Assembly: GCA_031425525.1 (NCBI GenBank)
Contig: JANPJM010000022.1
Location: 1-64,000, forward strand
Source of the DNA: JANNMJ01 sp031425525
GTDB taxonomy: Bacteria; Bacteroidota; Bacteroidia; Cytophagales; Hymenobacteraceae
Length of the DNA: 64,000 nucleotides
Direction of reading: 5' to 3'
The notes beneath the pieces are model-generated. The model searched no databases, was not told where the DNA came from, and saw nothing but the letters and a program-made list of their open reading frames with translations. Below, in pieces: positions 33,351 to 41,885 of the stretch; position 1 is the stretch's first letter; every line of letters starts with the position of its first letter. The position numbers and the translations under genes were made by a program.

Positions 33351-34499
33351 CTATTTCAGCAGCGAGGCCACTTTGTCTTCCAACTCCTGGCCGCGCAGGT
33401 TGCGCGCCACGATGCGGCCCTGTGGGTCGAGCAGGAACGTGGCCGGGATCGAGCGCACGCTGTACAACGCCGCCGCCGACGACTGCCAACCGCCCAAATC
33501 GGAGACGTGCGGCCACATGAGTTTGTCGTCGGCGATGGCTTTCAGCCACTTGCCTTTGTCCTGATCGAGCGACACCCCATAAATCTCGAAGCCCTTGCCT
33601 TTGCTTTTGAGCTTGTCGTACATCGCCACGTTGTTCGGGTTTTCGCGGCGGCAGGGGCCGCACCAGCTCGCCCAAAAATCGATCAGCACATACTTGCCGC
33701 GCAGGCTGCTGAGTTTGATGTTCTTGCCATCGGGCGAGGGCAAATCGATGTCGGGTGCGAGCGAACCGATGGCCGTCGAGCGCTGGCTCGACAGCTTGGT
33801 ATTGAGCGCCTTAGCGTACCGAGAAGTCGGAATCGCCTTCTGAATCCGGGTATTCGCCGAATCGAGGAATGGGTACTGCTGGTCGGCATCGAGCAGATTG
33901 ACGGCCGCAAACGCCGAAACCACCGACGTGGGGTTGTCTTTGACGATGCGCTTGATGGCCGCCTCGTTGGCCTTCTGCGAGCGCGCGTAGGTGCTTTCGA
34001 GGAGCTTCATGGTGTCGGCGTTGCCGGCGGCGGATTGGGCGCGCACTTGCAGCTTCTGCATCAATTCCTGCCCACGCCCCATGGTTTGGGCGAGTTGCGT
34101 AATCAGCTCCGAATCTTTGGAACCGCTGACGGTGGCTTTGTTGAGCGCCCCGGCATCGCCGGTAATCTCGACTTTCTTCTTGTTTTCCAGCACCAGCAAC
34201 ACCTGCTGCCCTTTGTATTGCAGCGCGTACACACTGGCTTCGGGCACGGTGCCGGTGAGGGCAAACGAGCCATCGGCGCCGACGGTCGCCGAGTCTTTCG
34301 GCTCGAACTGCTGCTCGCCGAGGGCGGCGAGGATGAGCGTAGTCTTCGGCGGGGCGTTGCGGAGCTTGCCGGTAACGGTGAAACCCGCCTTGCCGGGGCC
34401 GCCATCGGCATCGGCCGTAGCGATGGCGGCCTGCTGGCAGGCAGCAGCGGCAAAAAGGGCGCCCGCCAGCAAGGCGGCAGTACGAACGTGCTTCATCAT
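33351..34499 (-). CDS. TlpA-family thiol-disulfide reductase lipoprotein with DUF4369 domain
   Basis: A 382-residue periplasm-facing lipoprotein (lipobox AAAAC, Cys21). Residues ~38-130 are a DUF4369 beta domain (FTVTGKLRNAPPKTTLILA...), ~130-235 are helical, and ~245-382 form a thioredoxin fold with the active site W-C280-G-P-C283. Proteins of this layout keep cytochrome c or secreted protein thiols reduced. The start was set at the MMK pair because the signal peptide begins there. It follows gatB on the same strand after about 90 bases. Confidence 0.93.
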   Translation of the reverse strand: MMKHVRTAALLAGALFAAAACQQAAIATADADGGPGKAGFTVTGKLRNAPPKTTLILAALGEQQFEPKDSATVGADGSFALTGTVPEASVYALQYKGQQVLLVLENKKKVEITGDAGALNKATVSGSKDSELITQLAQTMGRGQELMQKLQVRAQSAAGNADTMKLLESTYARSQKANEAAIKRIVKDNPTSVVSAFAAVNLLDADQQYPFLDSANTRIQKAIPTSRYAKALNTKLSSQRSTAIGSLAPDIDLPSPDGKNIKLSSLRGKYVLIDFWASWCGPCRRENPNNVAMYDKLKSKGKGFEIYGVSLDQDKGKWLKAIADDKLMWPHVSDLGGWQSSAAALYSVRSIPATFLLDPQGRIVARNLRGQELEDKVASLLK

Positions 34500-34586
34500 G
34501 AGAACGGGGGAATTTTTCTGGACGGAAAAGGTAGCGCCGTAACGGTAAACTACCGCAAAAAAGTTGGCTTGGTGGGCCAAAAGCCC

Positions 34587-36089
34587 CTACCCTTCCAGCG
34601 CGGCGCGCACCAGGGCGCTCACGGCTTTGGGGTCGGCGGAACCACCGGCACGCTTCATCACCTCGCCCATGAACAGGCCGAGAAGGTTTTTCTTGCCGGC
34701 GCGGTAGTCGGTCACTTTATCGGGGTAGGCGGCGAGGGCGGCATCGACGAACCCTTGCAGCGCCCCGGCATCGGAGGTTTGCACGAGGCCGAGGTTTTGG
34801 GCGGCGTCGGCGGGCTCGACTTCAGGGTGATCGAGTAGGTGCGGAAAAACCTGCTTCACCGCCGCTGAGTGGCTGACGGTGCCGCCGTCGATAAGACCAA
34901 TGAGCGCCGCGAGTGTTGCGGGCGTCAGCGGGAAAGCGCCGATTTCGAGCGCCCGCTCGTTGAGGTACGCCTTCACCGGCCCCATCACCCAGTTGGCGGC
35001 GGCTTTGTAGTTGGTGGTGTGCGTGGTCAGATCGGCGAACCAAAGGGCGGTTTCCTTTTGATCGGTCAGCACCTGCGCGTCGTAGGCGGTGAGGCCGAAA
35101 TCGGTGGTGAAGCGGCGGTACAGCTCGTGCGGCAGGGCCGGCAGCGCCGCTTTGGCGCGCGCCAGGTGTTCATCCGAAATGATGACCGGCGGCAGGTCAG
35201 GCTCCGGGAAATACCGGTAGTCGTTCATCGTTTCCTTGGAACGCTGCCCGCTCGTAACGCCCGTCACGGCGTCGAAGCCGCGCGTTTCGCCGCTCACGGC
35301 GTTACCGGCTTCCAAGAGTTCAATCTGGCGTTCCACTTCGTGTTCGATGGCGCGCTGGACGTTGCGGAAGGAATTCAGGTTTTTGACCTCCACGCGCTGG
35401 CCGTACTGGTCGGCGCCCACGCGCATCACGCTCACGTTCACGTCGCAACGCAGCGAGCCTTCTTCCATATTACCGTCGCAGACGCCGAGGTAGCGCACCA
35501 GCTTCCGCACTTCCGTGAGGTAGGCGTAGGCTTCGTCGGCGGAACGGATATCGGGCTCCGACACGATTTCCAAAAGCGGCACGCCCGCGCGGTTCAGATC
35601 GACGAGGGTTTCCGTTTCGCCCGCCAGGTGCATACTCTTGCCCGCGTCCTCCTCCATATGGATGCGGGTGATGTTGATGCGCTTCTCGCGGCCGTCGGGC
35701 AGTCGAATATCGATGAAGCCGCCCGTGCAGATCGGCGTTTTGTCCTGCGTGATCTGATACCCTTTCGGTAGATCGGGGTAGAAGTAATTTTTGCGCGCAA
35801 ACTCGTTGTAGCGCGTGATTTGACAGTTGGTAGCGAGGCCGAGCGCCAGCGCGAAATCGACCACCCGCGCATTGAGGCGCGGCAGCGCCCCTGGATACCC
35901 CAGCGTGATGACCGACAGATTCTGATTCGGCAGCGCGCCGTATTCGGTCGAGTCGGCGGCGTACGCCTTCGATTCGGTCGTGAGCTGGGCGTGGACTTCG
36001 AGCCCGATCACGGGCTGGTACTGAGCGAGGAGTTCGGGGGCTATCACGGGGCGAAGTTCGGCACGAACGCGCGAAGCGGCCGGCGGCAT
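34587..36089 (-). CDS. gatB: Aspartyl/glutamyl-tRNA amidotransferase subunit B
   Basis: A 500-residue GatB. The kinase-like cradle domain shows PVIGLEVHAQL, SVITLGYPGALPRLN, KNYFYPDLPKGYQITQ, IHMEEDAGKS, LVDLNRAGVPLLEIVSEPD and EGSLRCDVNVS. The YqeY-like tail shows the terminal GLFMGEVMKRAGG with A-D-P-K. It transamidates misacylated Glu-tRNA(Gln) or Asp-tRNA(Asn) together with GatA and GatC, which are not in the window. ATG 36089 gives a short N-terminal extension relative to the usual start; a later start cannot be excluded. The upstream SIR2 gene on the same strand ends 88 bases before. Confidence 0.95.
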   Translation of the reverse strand: MPPAASRVRAELRPVIAPELLAQYQPVIGLEVHAQLTTESKAYAADSTEYGALPNQNLSVITLGYPGALPRLNARVVDFALALGLATNCQITRYNEFARKNYFYPDLPKGYQITQDKTPICTGGFIDIRLPDGREKRINITRIHMEEDAGKSMHLAGETETLVDLNRAGVPLLEIVSEPDIRSADEAYAYLTEVRKLVRYLGVCDGNMEEGSLRCDVNVSVMRVGADQYGQRVEVKNLNSFRNVQRAIEHEVERQIELLEAGNAVSGETRGFDAVTGVTSGQRSKETMNDYRYFPEPDLPPVIISDEHLARAKAALPALPHELYRRFTTDFGLTAYDAQVLTDQKETALWFADLTTHTTNYKAAANWVMGPVKAYLNERALEIGAFPLTPATLAALIGLIDGGTVSHSAAVKQVFPHLLDHPEVEPADAAQNLGLVQTSDAGALQGFVDAALAAYPDKVTDYRAGKKNLLGLFMGEVMKRAGGSADPKAVSALVRAALEG

Positions 36090-36177
36090 ACGACGCGCCT
36101 CAATACAGGCGCACCTGATAACTACGTCATCCTTTCCGACGACCACAAAAGCAGCCGCTATCTTCCTGCGCCAAAGA

Positions 36178-39100
36178 CTACGGCCTTACCGACCCCCAAA
36201 GAGCGTGTCCGGGCGAATGCCTACACCAAACAGCATATTTTAACGACTCGCGTGGAGTAGCCCAAGCGCGCCTAACTTCCGAATAGGGGCTTTCCGTCGC
36301 GATGTCCTCCCACCGCTCCAGCACTTCTTTATAGTCTGCGGCCAGTTCGGGTGGGGGCGACTTTTTACGCAGAAGCGATGCAATGGCGGCGGCGTGGGCA
36401 CGGCGGGTAGGCCGTTGGGCCAGTTCTTCGCGCGCCACGAGCGTAGTAGCAGCCAATCGGCCAGCCCAGGTCGGATCTGCTGTCGTATTAAGCAAGCTGC
36501 GTAGCGCTTGCAGCAAGGGAATGGCTAGCTCAGGCCAGATACTCTTTGGCGCATCGGCCACCAATTGGGCGAACCACCGCGAAACGGCCTCCGGATTGGC
36601 AAAGCCCGGCGCGGTCAGCAGTTGCGTAAGATTAAGAAGCAGCCCGGCCGGTGGTGACGAATAGCCGCCTTGCTTCTCCCCGACTACCCACCAAAAAATA
36701 GCCTGCGCGGCATCCTCGACGGCAGCAGGATCAACCGGGTTCGCTAATCCTAAGCGTAGCAGTGCCAACAAATGCGCGCGGCATTCCGGCAACAGCGAGG
36801 CCAGCGCCGGAATACTCGTCCGGGCAGAGAAGCCATACTTGGTAAGCTTCTCCACCAAGTGGCGTACCCTGAGCAGAAGGGCAGCATCAGCCGACGTAAG
36901 ACGAGGAAGCAACACCCGGCGCAAGAACAAGCCGACGTAATTCAGGTCATCCATTCCGGTTGGAAAGGCGCTATTGCGGTTCACACTTGATGAAACCGCG
37001 ACTTTTTTTTCCAAAATCGGTACGGCAAGCTCTACCCGCGCTTCTACCCCGGCGAAGATACATACTGCTTCCTCTTTAGCCCAGTCAATCCACCGCACGC
37101 TGGGCGGCTCTGCCAATCGTTCGGCTGCCAATTTCGGCCGGGCGCTATAGGCGCTCCACAAGAGTAGACTTTCCCAATCTTTGCGGCGTAGCGTACTGCG
37201 TTTTTTTGCGCCTTCGTCCGACTCTTCCGGCAGGGCTACCAAGCCCAAAATATGCTCGCGTAACCGTTCGACGGCCAGACCGGGTGAAGGCTCGGGCAGA
37301 AAAAGCAGCCATACCGGCGGCTGCTGGTCTCCCATCTCCGGGATTCCTGCCGGTGTTGCTTGCCACAGCCCTTCCGCTAGGTTGTGCTGTTCGGCTTCCG
37401 TCAGCCAACCCGTCACGTGGAGGTAGCGCAGCGAATAAATAGCCGCTACCCGGCCCTCAGAATCGCTCCGCAGTCGAACAAGTAACGCAGCAATGGCATC
37501 GTCCAACCCAGGAAGCCGATTGGGTGGCAAAAGCCACCGGGGTATCCGTACTACTGGCCCCACGTGAAACGGGAGAGGGTACGGTGCCAGCAGCAGACGC
37601 GGAAAGTAAAGCACCACTTCCTCGGCCGTCAAGCTAGCCGTTACGTGTTGGCTGAACTCGCCATACGCCTTGTGCAGAAAAGATTTCAACTTCATTGAGT
37701 TCGGAAACTCCTCCCAGACTTTTAGTGCCACCTCAACGACCCGCGTTCGCAGCTCACTGGGCGCCAAAACCGGCATCGACCGCCCTACCAACAGTAAGGC
37801 ACAGTGAATGGCCTTCTCGTGGCCGCGCAATCTTTCCGACGCAGCGTGCTTGATCACCGCCTCAAGAGCGTTCTCCAAATACTGCAAACACCCTTTAATC
37901 ACATCCGGCAACATTGTCGGCAGAAGCGCTACCACGCGCGCACGATCCAGAAAATCACGCAGCGAATCGTAGTTTCTGGTACGAATCAGGAGGGCCAATA
38001 CTTGCGACGGGCTGATATCGGCCAACCATTTTACGACTGGTTCAATGTCTTTGTCGTACCCGCCATCACCCAAAAACATCGGATGGCCAGCCGCTTCAAA
38101 AAGCGCGGGAATGTCGAAAGCCGGTTGAAATTTCTCCAAGTTTAGTGCACTGGAACGCCAATCCGTCGTGATCTGGCGACGCCCGTAGTAAAAGTCAACT
38201 TTCTCAGAAGTTCCACCCAGATACTCAGGGGCGCCCCATGCTAGCTGCTCGCGCATCCGGGTTACTTCGACCGATGGATCACACCTAAATGCTTCGGCAA
38301 CTGCGTTGCGTAACTGTTCTTCCTTTGTACTGGCGTTCGACTGCGGGTTCGAGCGATTTACAGTAGGCAGCAGGGCCGCTTCGTCAAAAGTCTGCCAGTA
38401 TAACGCCCGATTAAGCGCGTATCGCACCCATGCCGCACACGCTTCTACTGACAGCATGGCCAACTGTTGGGGCGTCGTCGGTTGGTGAGTAGGCTGACTT
38501 TCTACCGCTGTCGTAGACGCGCGTTGCGCGTAAAAATCGGCCGCCCGCAATTGCCCGGCCTCGGCTAGCAGGCCGGCGCGCCGCAAATCCCAGATAGGTT
38601 CGCCGGGGGTATCGGGCCAACCTTTCAGATGTTCAAGGGCGCCCCCAGGATCCAAGTGTTCCAGCCGCTCCTGGGCAGTTTCGTGACGTGCCCAAGCCTC
38701 GTACACCGGCGATGTGAGCCGCAAGGGCGCCACCTGCTGTAATATCTCGGCAAAACGGGCGCTGTCACCATCATATCGGGCCTCTCGCAGCAATAAAAAA
38801 GCAACTTCAGCCCATTTTGCGCGGTCGGTCGGCTGTGTAGGTATCGACAGTTCGTCGAGGAGTTGGCTGAACGCTGCACACTCTTTCGGAAATACTGGAA
38901 GGAAGCTGTGGCGTAGCCGCCACGCAAGTGCCCCAAAAAGATGTAGTCGCTCGGCAACCGTCCCGGCAGCCCCCACTTTTAAAATCTGCCGAGTATACGG
39001 TTCTGTCCGCAGGGCAAGCGACCGCCGGTTCTCTAAGGGTAACAGTGCCCAGCCGGGATACGCCGCCTGATTGGTTTCCCAATCCGCGACCTGCGCGTGA

Positions 39101-40179
39101 GCTGCTTGAGCCATAGCAACAGCATCTTGCAGATCGACTCCTTGATAATAATCCTTTTCCTCCACATAGCCCGTCGCCGGGGGCGGTAGCGGCGCAACCG
39201 TCAGTTCCGGGTTTCGGGCTTCGTCGCTTATCTGCGGAAAATAAGGCCACTTCAACGGGAGGGCAAGCGGGGCACCGTCTTCCAGCGAGTACAACAGCCA
39301 GTACGTCGCCAGCCGATGCCGCGCGTCCTTCCCATAAATTACCTCCGGGAACAGCGGCCCCAAGTCAATAGGGGTGATTCCCCGGCGCTCCAGAATCTTG
39401 CGTTTGGCGTCGGTCAGATCCAAGGCACCGCACAAATACACCCGGGGCCGGGCACGCGTTAGTTCGTCCCGAATCCAGCCTAGCCACGAAAGGAAATTCG
39501 GGTCATCGCCGGAGAAACCCAGCAATACCACGTCGTTTTCCATCATCGCCTGCTGTACCGTGTTCACGAAAGGAGCGAACTCGCGCGGGTAACGCCGAAA
39601 GTCTTCCTCCGTGAAAATGAAGGGCCGGCCGGATGGCAGGCTGCCGTGCAGTTTCACGATGCGTGGCGCGCTGGCAGCGGACAGGTCGGCGGGGCTGGTC
39701 ACCAACTCGTAGCGCCGCTGCTGGCGCACCAGCGGGCGCGCCCGTTCCAGCAACGTATCGTAATTGACCGTGAACACATCGGCCCACGGCAACCGCAGCA
39801 GCAGCCGGTGCAACTCACCCGGTTCGTGCTGATTATCGGGCACCAGCCGGATGATGAGCTGGTCGAGCGCCGAACGCCCGAAGGTTTCCTCGTATTCCAG
39901 TGCCAGCGTTAGCGAACCAGACCCGGCTACTGTCCGCTTGGTTTCCTCCTGTCTATCCTTCGCCGATGCCGTAGGACGCAGCTCCTCCACCATGGCGGCC
40001 ACCAGATGCCACCAGAGCGGGAAGCTTTGCGCGCCTGCGGTTTTCGGCGTGGCATTCCGACTGAACCCCGCGCCAATCATCACCGCCGCCCGGCCATTCG
40101 GCTGCCGTGCCCATAATCGTTGGCGAAGTGATGCAACTTGATGAATATCGGGAAAAGCAGCGGCAGATGAAGAATCCAT
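36178..40179 (-). CDS. Large SIR2-domain protein, candidate NAD-cleaving defence effector
   Basis: A 1,333-residue protein. Residues ~25-290 are a SIR2 domain of the SIR2_2/defence type: GAGFSRNA (36-43), catalytic-pocket N139 in TVNYDTLLE, catalytic H178 in KLHGS, FIFTEEDFRRYP and VLLGFSGDDPNF. The remaining ~1,040 residues are helix-rich with Trp and Leu spacing like HEAT/TPR-type repeats; I see no Walker ATPase, TIR, nuclease or membrane segment. Architecture (N-terminal SIR2 plus ~1,000-residue helical sensor) parallels the defence-associated sirtuins DSR1/DSR2, which deplete NAD+ after phage infection, but the C-terminal part is not one I can assign. The gene is less GC-rich than the housekeeping genes around it, which suggests transfer. 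It is transcribed toward gatB and diverges from an XRE regulator. Confidence 0.85.
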   Translation of the reverse strand: MDSSSAAAFPDIHQVASLRQRLWARQPNGRAAVMIGAGFSRNATPKTAGAQSFPLWWHLVAAMVEELRPTASAKDRQEETKRTVAGSGSLTLALEYEETFGRSALDQLIIRLVPDNQHEPGELHRLLLRLPWADVFTVNYDTLLERARPLVRQQRRYELVTSPADLSAASAPRIVKLHGSLPSGRPFIFTEEDFRRYPREFAPFVNTVQQAMMENDVVLLGFSGDDPNFLSWLGWIRDELTRARPRVYLCGALDLTDAKRKILERRGITPIDLGPLFPEVIYGKDARHRLATYWLLYSLEDGAPLALPLKWPYFPQISDEARNPELTVAPLPPPATGYVEEKDYYQGVDLQDAVAMAQAAHAQVADWETNQAAYPGWALLPLENRRSLALRTEPYTRQILKVGAAGTVAERLHLFGALAWRLRHSFLPVFPKECAAFSQLLDELSIPTQPTDRAKWAEVAFLLLREARYDGDSARFAEILQQVAPLRLTSPVYEAWARHETAQERLEHLDPGGALEHLKGWPDTPGEPIWDLRRAGLLAEAGQLRAADFYAQRASTTAVESQPTHQPTTPQQLAMLSVEACAAWVRYALNRALYWQTFDEAALLPTVNRSNPQSNASTKEEQLRNAVAEAFRCDPSVEVTRMREQLAWGAPEYLGGTSEKVDFYYGRRQITTDWRSSALNLEKFQPAFDIPALFEAAGHPMFLGDGGYDKDIEPVVKWLADISPSQVLALLIRTRNYDSLRDFLDRARVVALLPTMLPDVIKGCLQYLENALEAVIKHAASERLRGHEKAIHCALLLVGRSMPVLAPSELRTRVVEVALKVWEEFPNSMKLKSFLHKAYGEFSQHVTASLTAEEVVLYFPRLLLAPYPLPFHVGPVVRIPRWLLPPNRLPGLDDAIAALLVRLRSDSEGRVAAIYSLRYLHVTGWLTEAEQHNLAEGLWQATPAGIPEMGDQQPPVWLLFLPEPSPGLAVERLREHILGLVALPEESDEGAKKRSTLRRKDWESLLLWSAYSARPKLAAERLAEPPSVRWIDWAKEEAVCIFAGVEARVELAVPILEKKVAVSSSVNRNSAFPTGMDDLNYVGLFLRRVLLPRLTSADAALLLRVRHLVEKLTKYGFSARTSIPALASLLPECRAHLLALLRLGLANPVDPAAVEDAAQAIFWWVVGEKQGGYSSPPAGLLLNLTQLLTAPGFANPEAVSRWFAQLVADAPKSIWPELAIPLLQALRSLLNTTADPTWAGRLAATTLVAREELAQRPTRRAHAAAIASLLRKKSPPPELAADYKEVLERWEDIATESPYSEVRRAWATPRESLKYAVWCRHSPGHALWGSVRP

Positions 40180-40457
40180 AAGGTAAACGAATAAGATGTT
40201 TGTAAAGGAAGTAAAAAAACATTAAACTATCCCGCTAAGCGTAACCATACGGGAGGCACACTAGAAACATGCGTAAAGTTTTCGGCACGCCGCTATGCAG
40301 AAAATCAACCATGCGCCAACAGATACCTTCCTGGGGGTTGCTAGTAAGGAGAAGGTAAAGGACTCGCTCTACTCTGCCGGTTGGCAATTTTTCTGTGTCG
40401 GTGTTGCTACGGCTACGGGCGGCGTCTCTGCATGCCCGTGGTAAAAGGAGCGTTGGT
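40180..40457. other. Divergent spacer between the SIR2 gene and the XRE gene (about 280 bases)
   Basis: No gene is seen; an 85-codon frame at 40381-40638 overlaps the XRE gene and has no family features. The 80 bases nearest the SIR2 start are AT-rich and should hold its promoter, but I find no clean TAnnTTTG box on the minus strand. Confidence 0.4.
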
Positions 40458-40465
40458 TAAATTTG
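40458..40465 (+). promoter_or_regulatory. -7 box (TAAATTTG) before the XRE gene
   Basis: An exact TAnnTTTG match 52 bases before the TTG start codon; no -33 TTG at the expected distance. Confidence 0.5.
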
Positions 40466-40517
40466 CAGAACTTAACCAGCACCTTCTTAACCACCGACCG
40501 CCCGGCCGGTTCCTCCC

Positions 40518-41141
40518 TTGCCGCCGCTCCTGCTTCCCACTTCGGCCTCGCGCACGGTGGCCGCCGCCATTCGGGCGTATCTGGGCCTCAGCCAAACCGA
40601 GCTGGGGCGCTGGCTCGGCGTGTCGGGGGGGCTGGTGAGCAGCCTGGAAGCCGGCCACAAGCGCCTCGGCCCGCAGGCCAGTGACCATCTGCGCCTGCTG
40701 GCGGCTTGTCTGCCGGCGGCGTTGCCGGTGCTGGCTTACGCCACCCCCGCCCCCACCCCGGCGCCCGTACCGCTGCCAACCGCCGTGGCGCCGCCGCCGC
40801 CGGCCGCCGCTCCGCCCGCCGCGCTGCGCGCCCGCCTCGAGGCCGTAGTCCACGCGGCCAGCACCCAGCGGGCGTTGCTGAGCCGCCACTACCTGCGCAC
40901 CGAAGCCGCCGCGCGCTGGGCGGCAGCGTTGCCGGCCCTCACGGCGGCTGTACCCGCCCTGGCCCCCGCCGTGCAGGCCCGCGCCACCCGCTGGCTGGCC
41001 TTCCGCACCGCCGAGCTGGCCGACCACGCCGCCCCCGGTGCCCCCGCCGACCCCGTGGCCCGCGCCCTGGCGGGCCTGCGCCTGGCCCTGCTCGACGCCG
41101 AGGCCGCCACCCTGCGCCACTGGCTGGGGCTTGCCGCGTGA
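40518..41141 (+). CDS. XRE-family helix-turn-helix protein
   Basis: A ~207-residue protein. Residues ~12-55 form a classic XRE helix-turn-helix: TVAAAIRAYLGLSQTELGRW, then LGVSGGLVSSLEAGHKRLG. A Pro/Ala-rich linker (~70-100) leads to a helical Ala/Leu-rich C-terminal domain. The first in-frame start after the upstream stop (40488) is TTG 40518; a downstream GTG at 40557 is possible but would cut the first helix. It diverges from the SIR2 gene, so it could regulate that gene, but nothing in the sequence proves it. Confidence 0.82.
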   Translation: MPPLLLPTSASRTVAAAIRAYLGLSQTELGRWLGVSGGLVSSLEAGHKRLGPQASDHLRLLAACLPAALPVLAYATPAPTPAPVPLPTAVAPPPPAAAPPAALRARLEAVVHAASTQRALLSRHYLRTEAAARWAAALPALTAAVPALAPAVQARATRWLAFRTAELADHAAPGAPADPVARALAGLRLALLDAEAATLRHWLGLAA

Positions 41142-41180
41142 CGGGTACTGACGGGTGCGAGCCGGAGAGCAGGCAAAAAA

Positions 41181-41188
41181 TATTTTTG
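41181..41188 (+). promoter_or_regulatory. -7 box (TATTTTTG) before the small coiled-coil gene
   Basis: An exact TAnnTTTG match in an A-run, about 115 bases before the ATG at 41303; no matching -33 box. Confidence 0.4.
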
Positions 41189-41302
41189 GGCGCACACAAT
41201 AACGGGCACGGCGGCGGCGTTTAGTACCCGTGACCCACGCGCCGGGCAGGCGGCACCAGCGGGCGCACTGTGTTTTTCACCTTCTTTCCCCACTCAAGTA
41301 AG

Positions 41303-41713
41303 ATGTTTTCCGTAAATCTCTTTCTCACGAAGGCCGACTGCCTCCCCGCCCTTGCCTACGGCAACGAGCAGGTGACGCAGCTCACTCTCAAGCAAGCCAC
41401 GCTGGCTTACCAGCGCAACCGCAACTCGTCGCTCACCACCAAGGAGCAAAGCGAGCTGGCGGGTCTCGACAACAAGATCACGTTCCTGACGACGCAGATT
41501 GCTACGCTTACCGGCGCCGACAAGAGCCAGGCGGTCACCGACCTGCGCCGCGCCACCGACCGGCGCGACGAGCTGCGCGACCCCAATGTGGGTACCGGCC
41601 CGTTGAGCGTCCTCAAGCGCGAGCTGGAGCTGGCCTACGCCACCGACCAGCTGGCCAAAGCCAACACGTTCGTGGCGGAAGTGCAGGCCCACCACGACGG
41701 GCTGGCTGCATAA
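41303..41713 (+). CDS. Small cytoplasmic coiled-coil protein, function unknown
   Basis: I do not recognise the family. The 136-residue product (ATG 41303) starts MFSVNLFLTKADCLPALAYGN and has no signal peptide. Residues ~28-65 and ~85-130 are strongly helical with heptad-like spacing (LAGLDNKITFLTTQIATLTG and LKRELELAYATDQLAKANTF), suggesting an antiparallel coiled coil. Codon use is like the host genes. It lies downstream of the XRE gene on the same strand and ends at its own terminator. It may be an ordinary host gene rather than part of the defence-like region. Confidence 0.75.
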   Translation: MFSVNLFLTKADCLPALAYGNEQVTQLTLKQATLAYQRNRNSSLTTKEQSELAGLDNKITFLTTQIATLTGADKSQAVTDLRRATDRRDELRDPNVGTGPLSVLKRELELAYATDQLAKANTFVAEVQAHHDGLAA

Positions 41714-41781
41714 GCGCCCGCCGCCCGCCTTGCGGTACCTACTGCCGGCCTGCCCCGGTGGTGCCTGAATCGCTCCTTCCG

Positions 41782-41816
41782 AACGCCCTTTCCGCCACCG
41801 CGCGAGAAGGGCGTTT
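41782..41816 (+). terminator. Intrinsic terminator
   Basis: An AACGCCCTT/AAGGGCGTT stem with a 14-base loop and TTTT lies about 70 bases after the small coiled-coil gene, before the convergent alanine dehydrogenase. Confidence 0.75.
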
Positions 41817-41885
41817 TGGTGCCCGGCCCAGCTACCGGCTCGCGTCCCGTCCCGGAGCGGAAGTGTTCGCTTGAAGCGGCACTCC

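Noticed and set aside
33222..34838. 538-codon plus-strand open frame opposite the TlpA gene
   Set aside because: It is antisense to a well-supported TlpA/DUF4369 protein and has no domain character.
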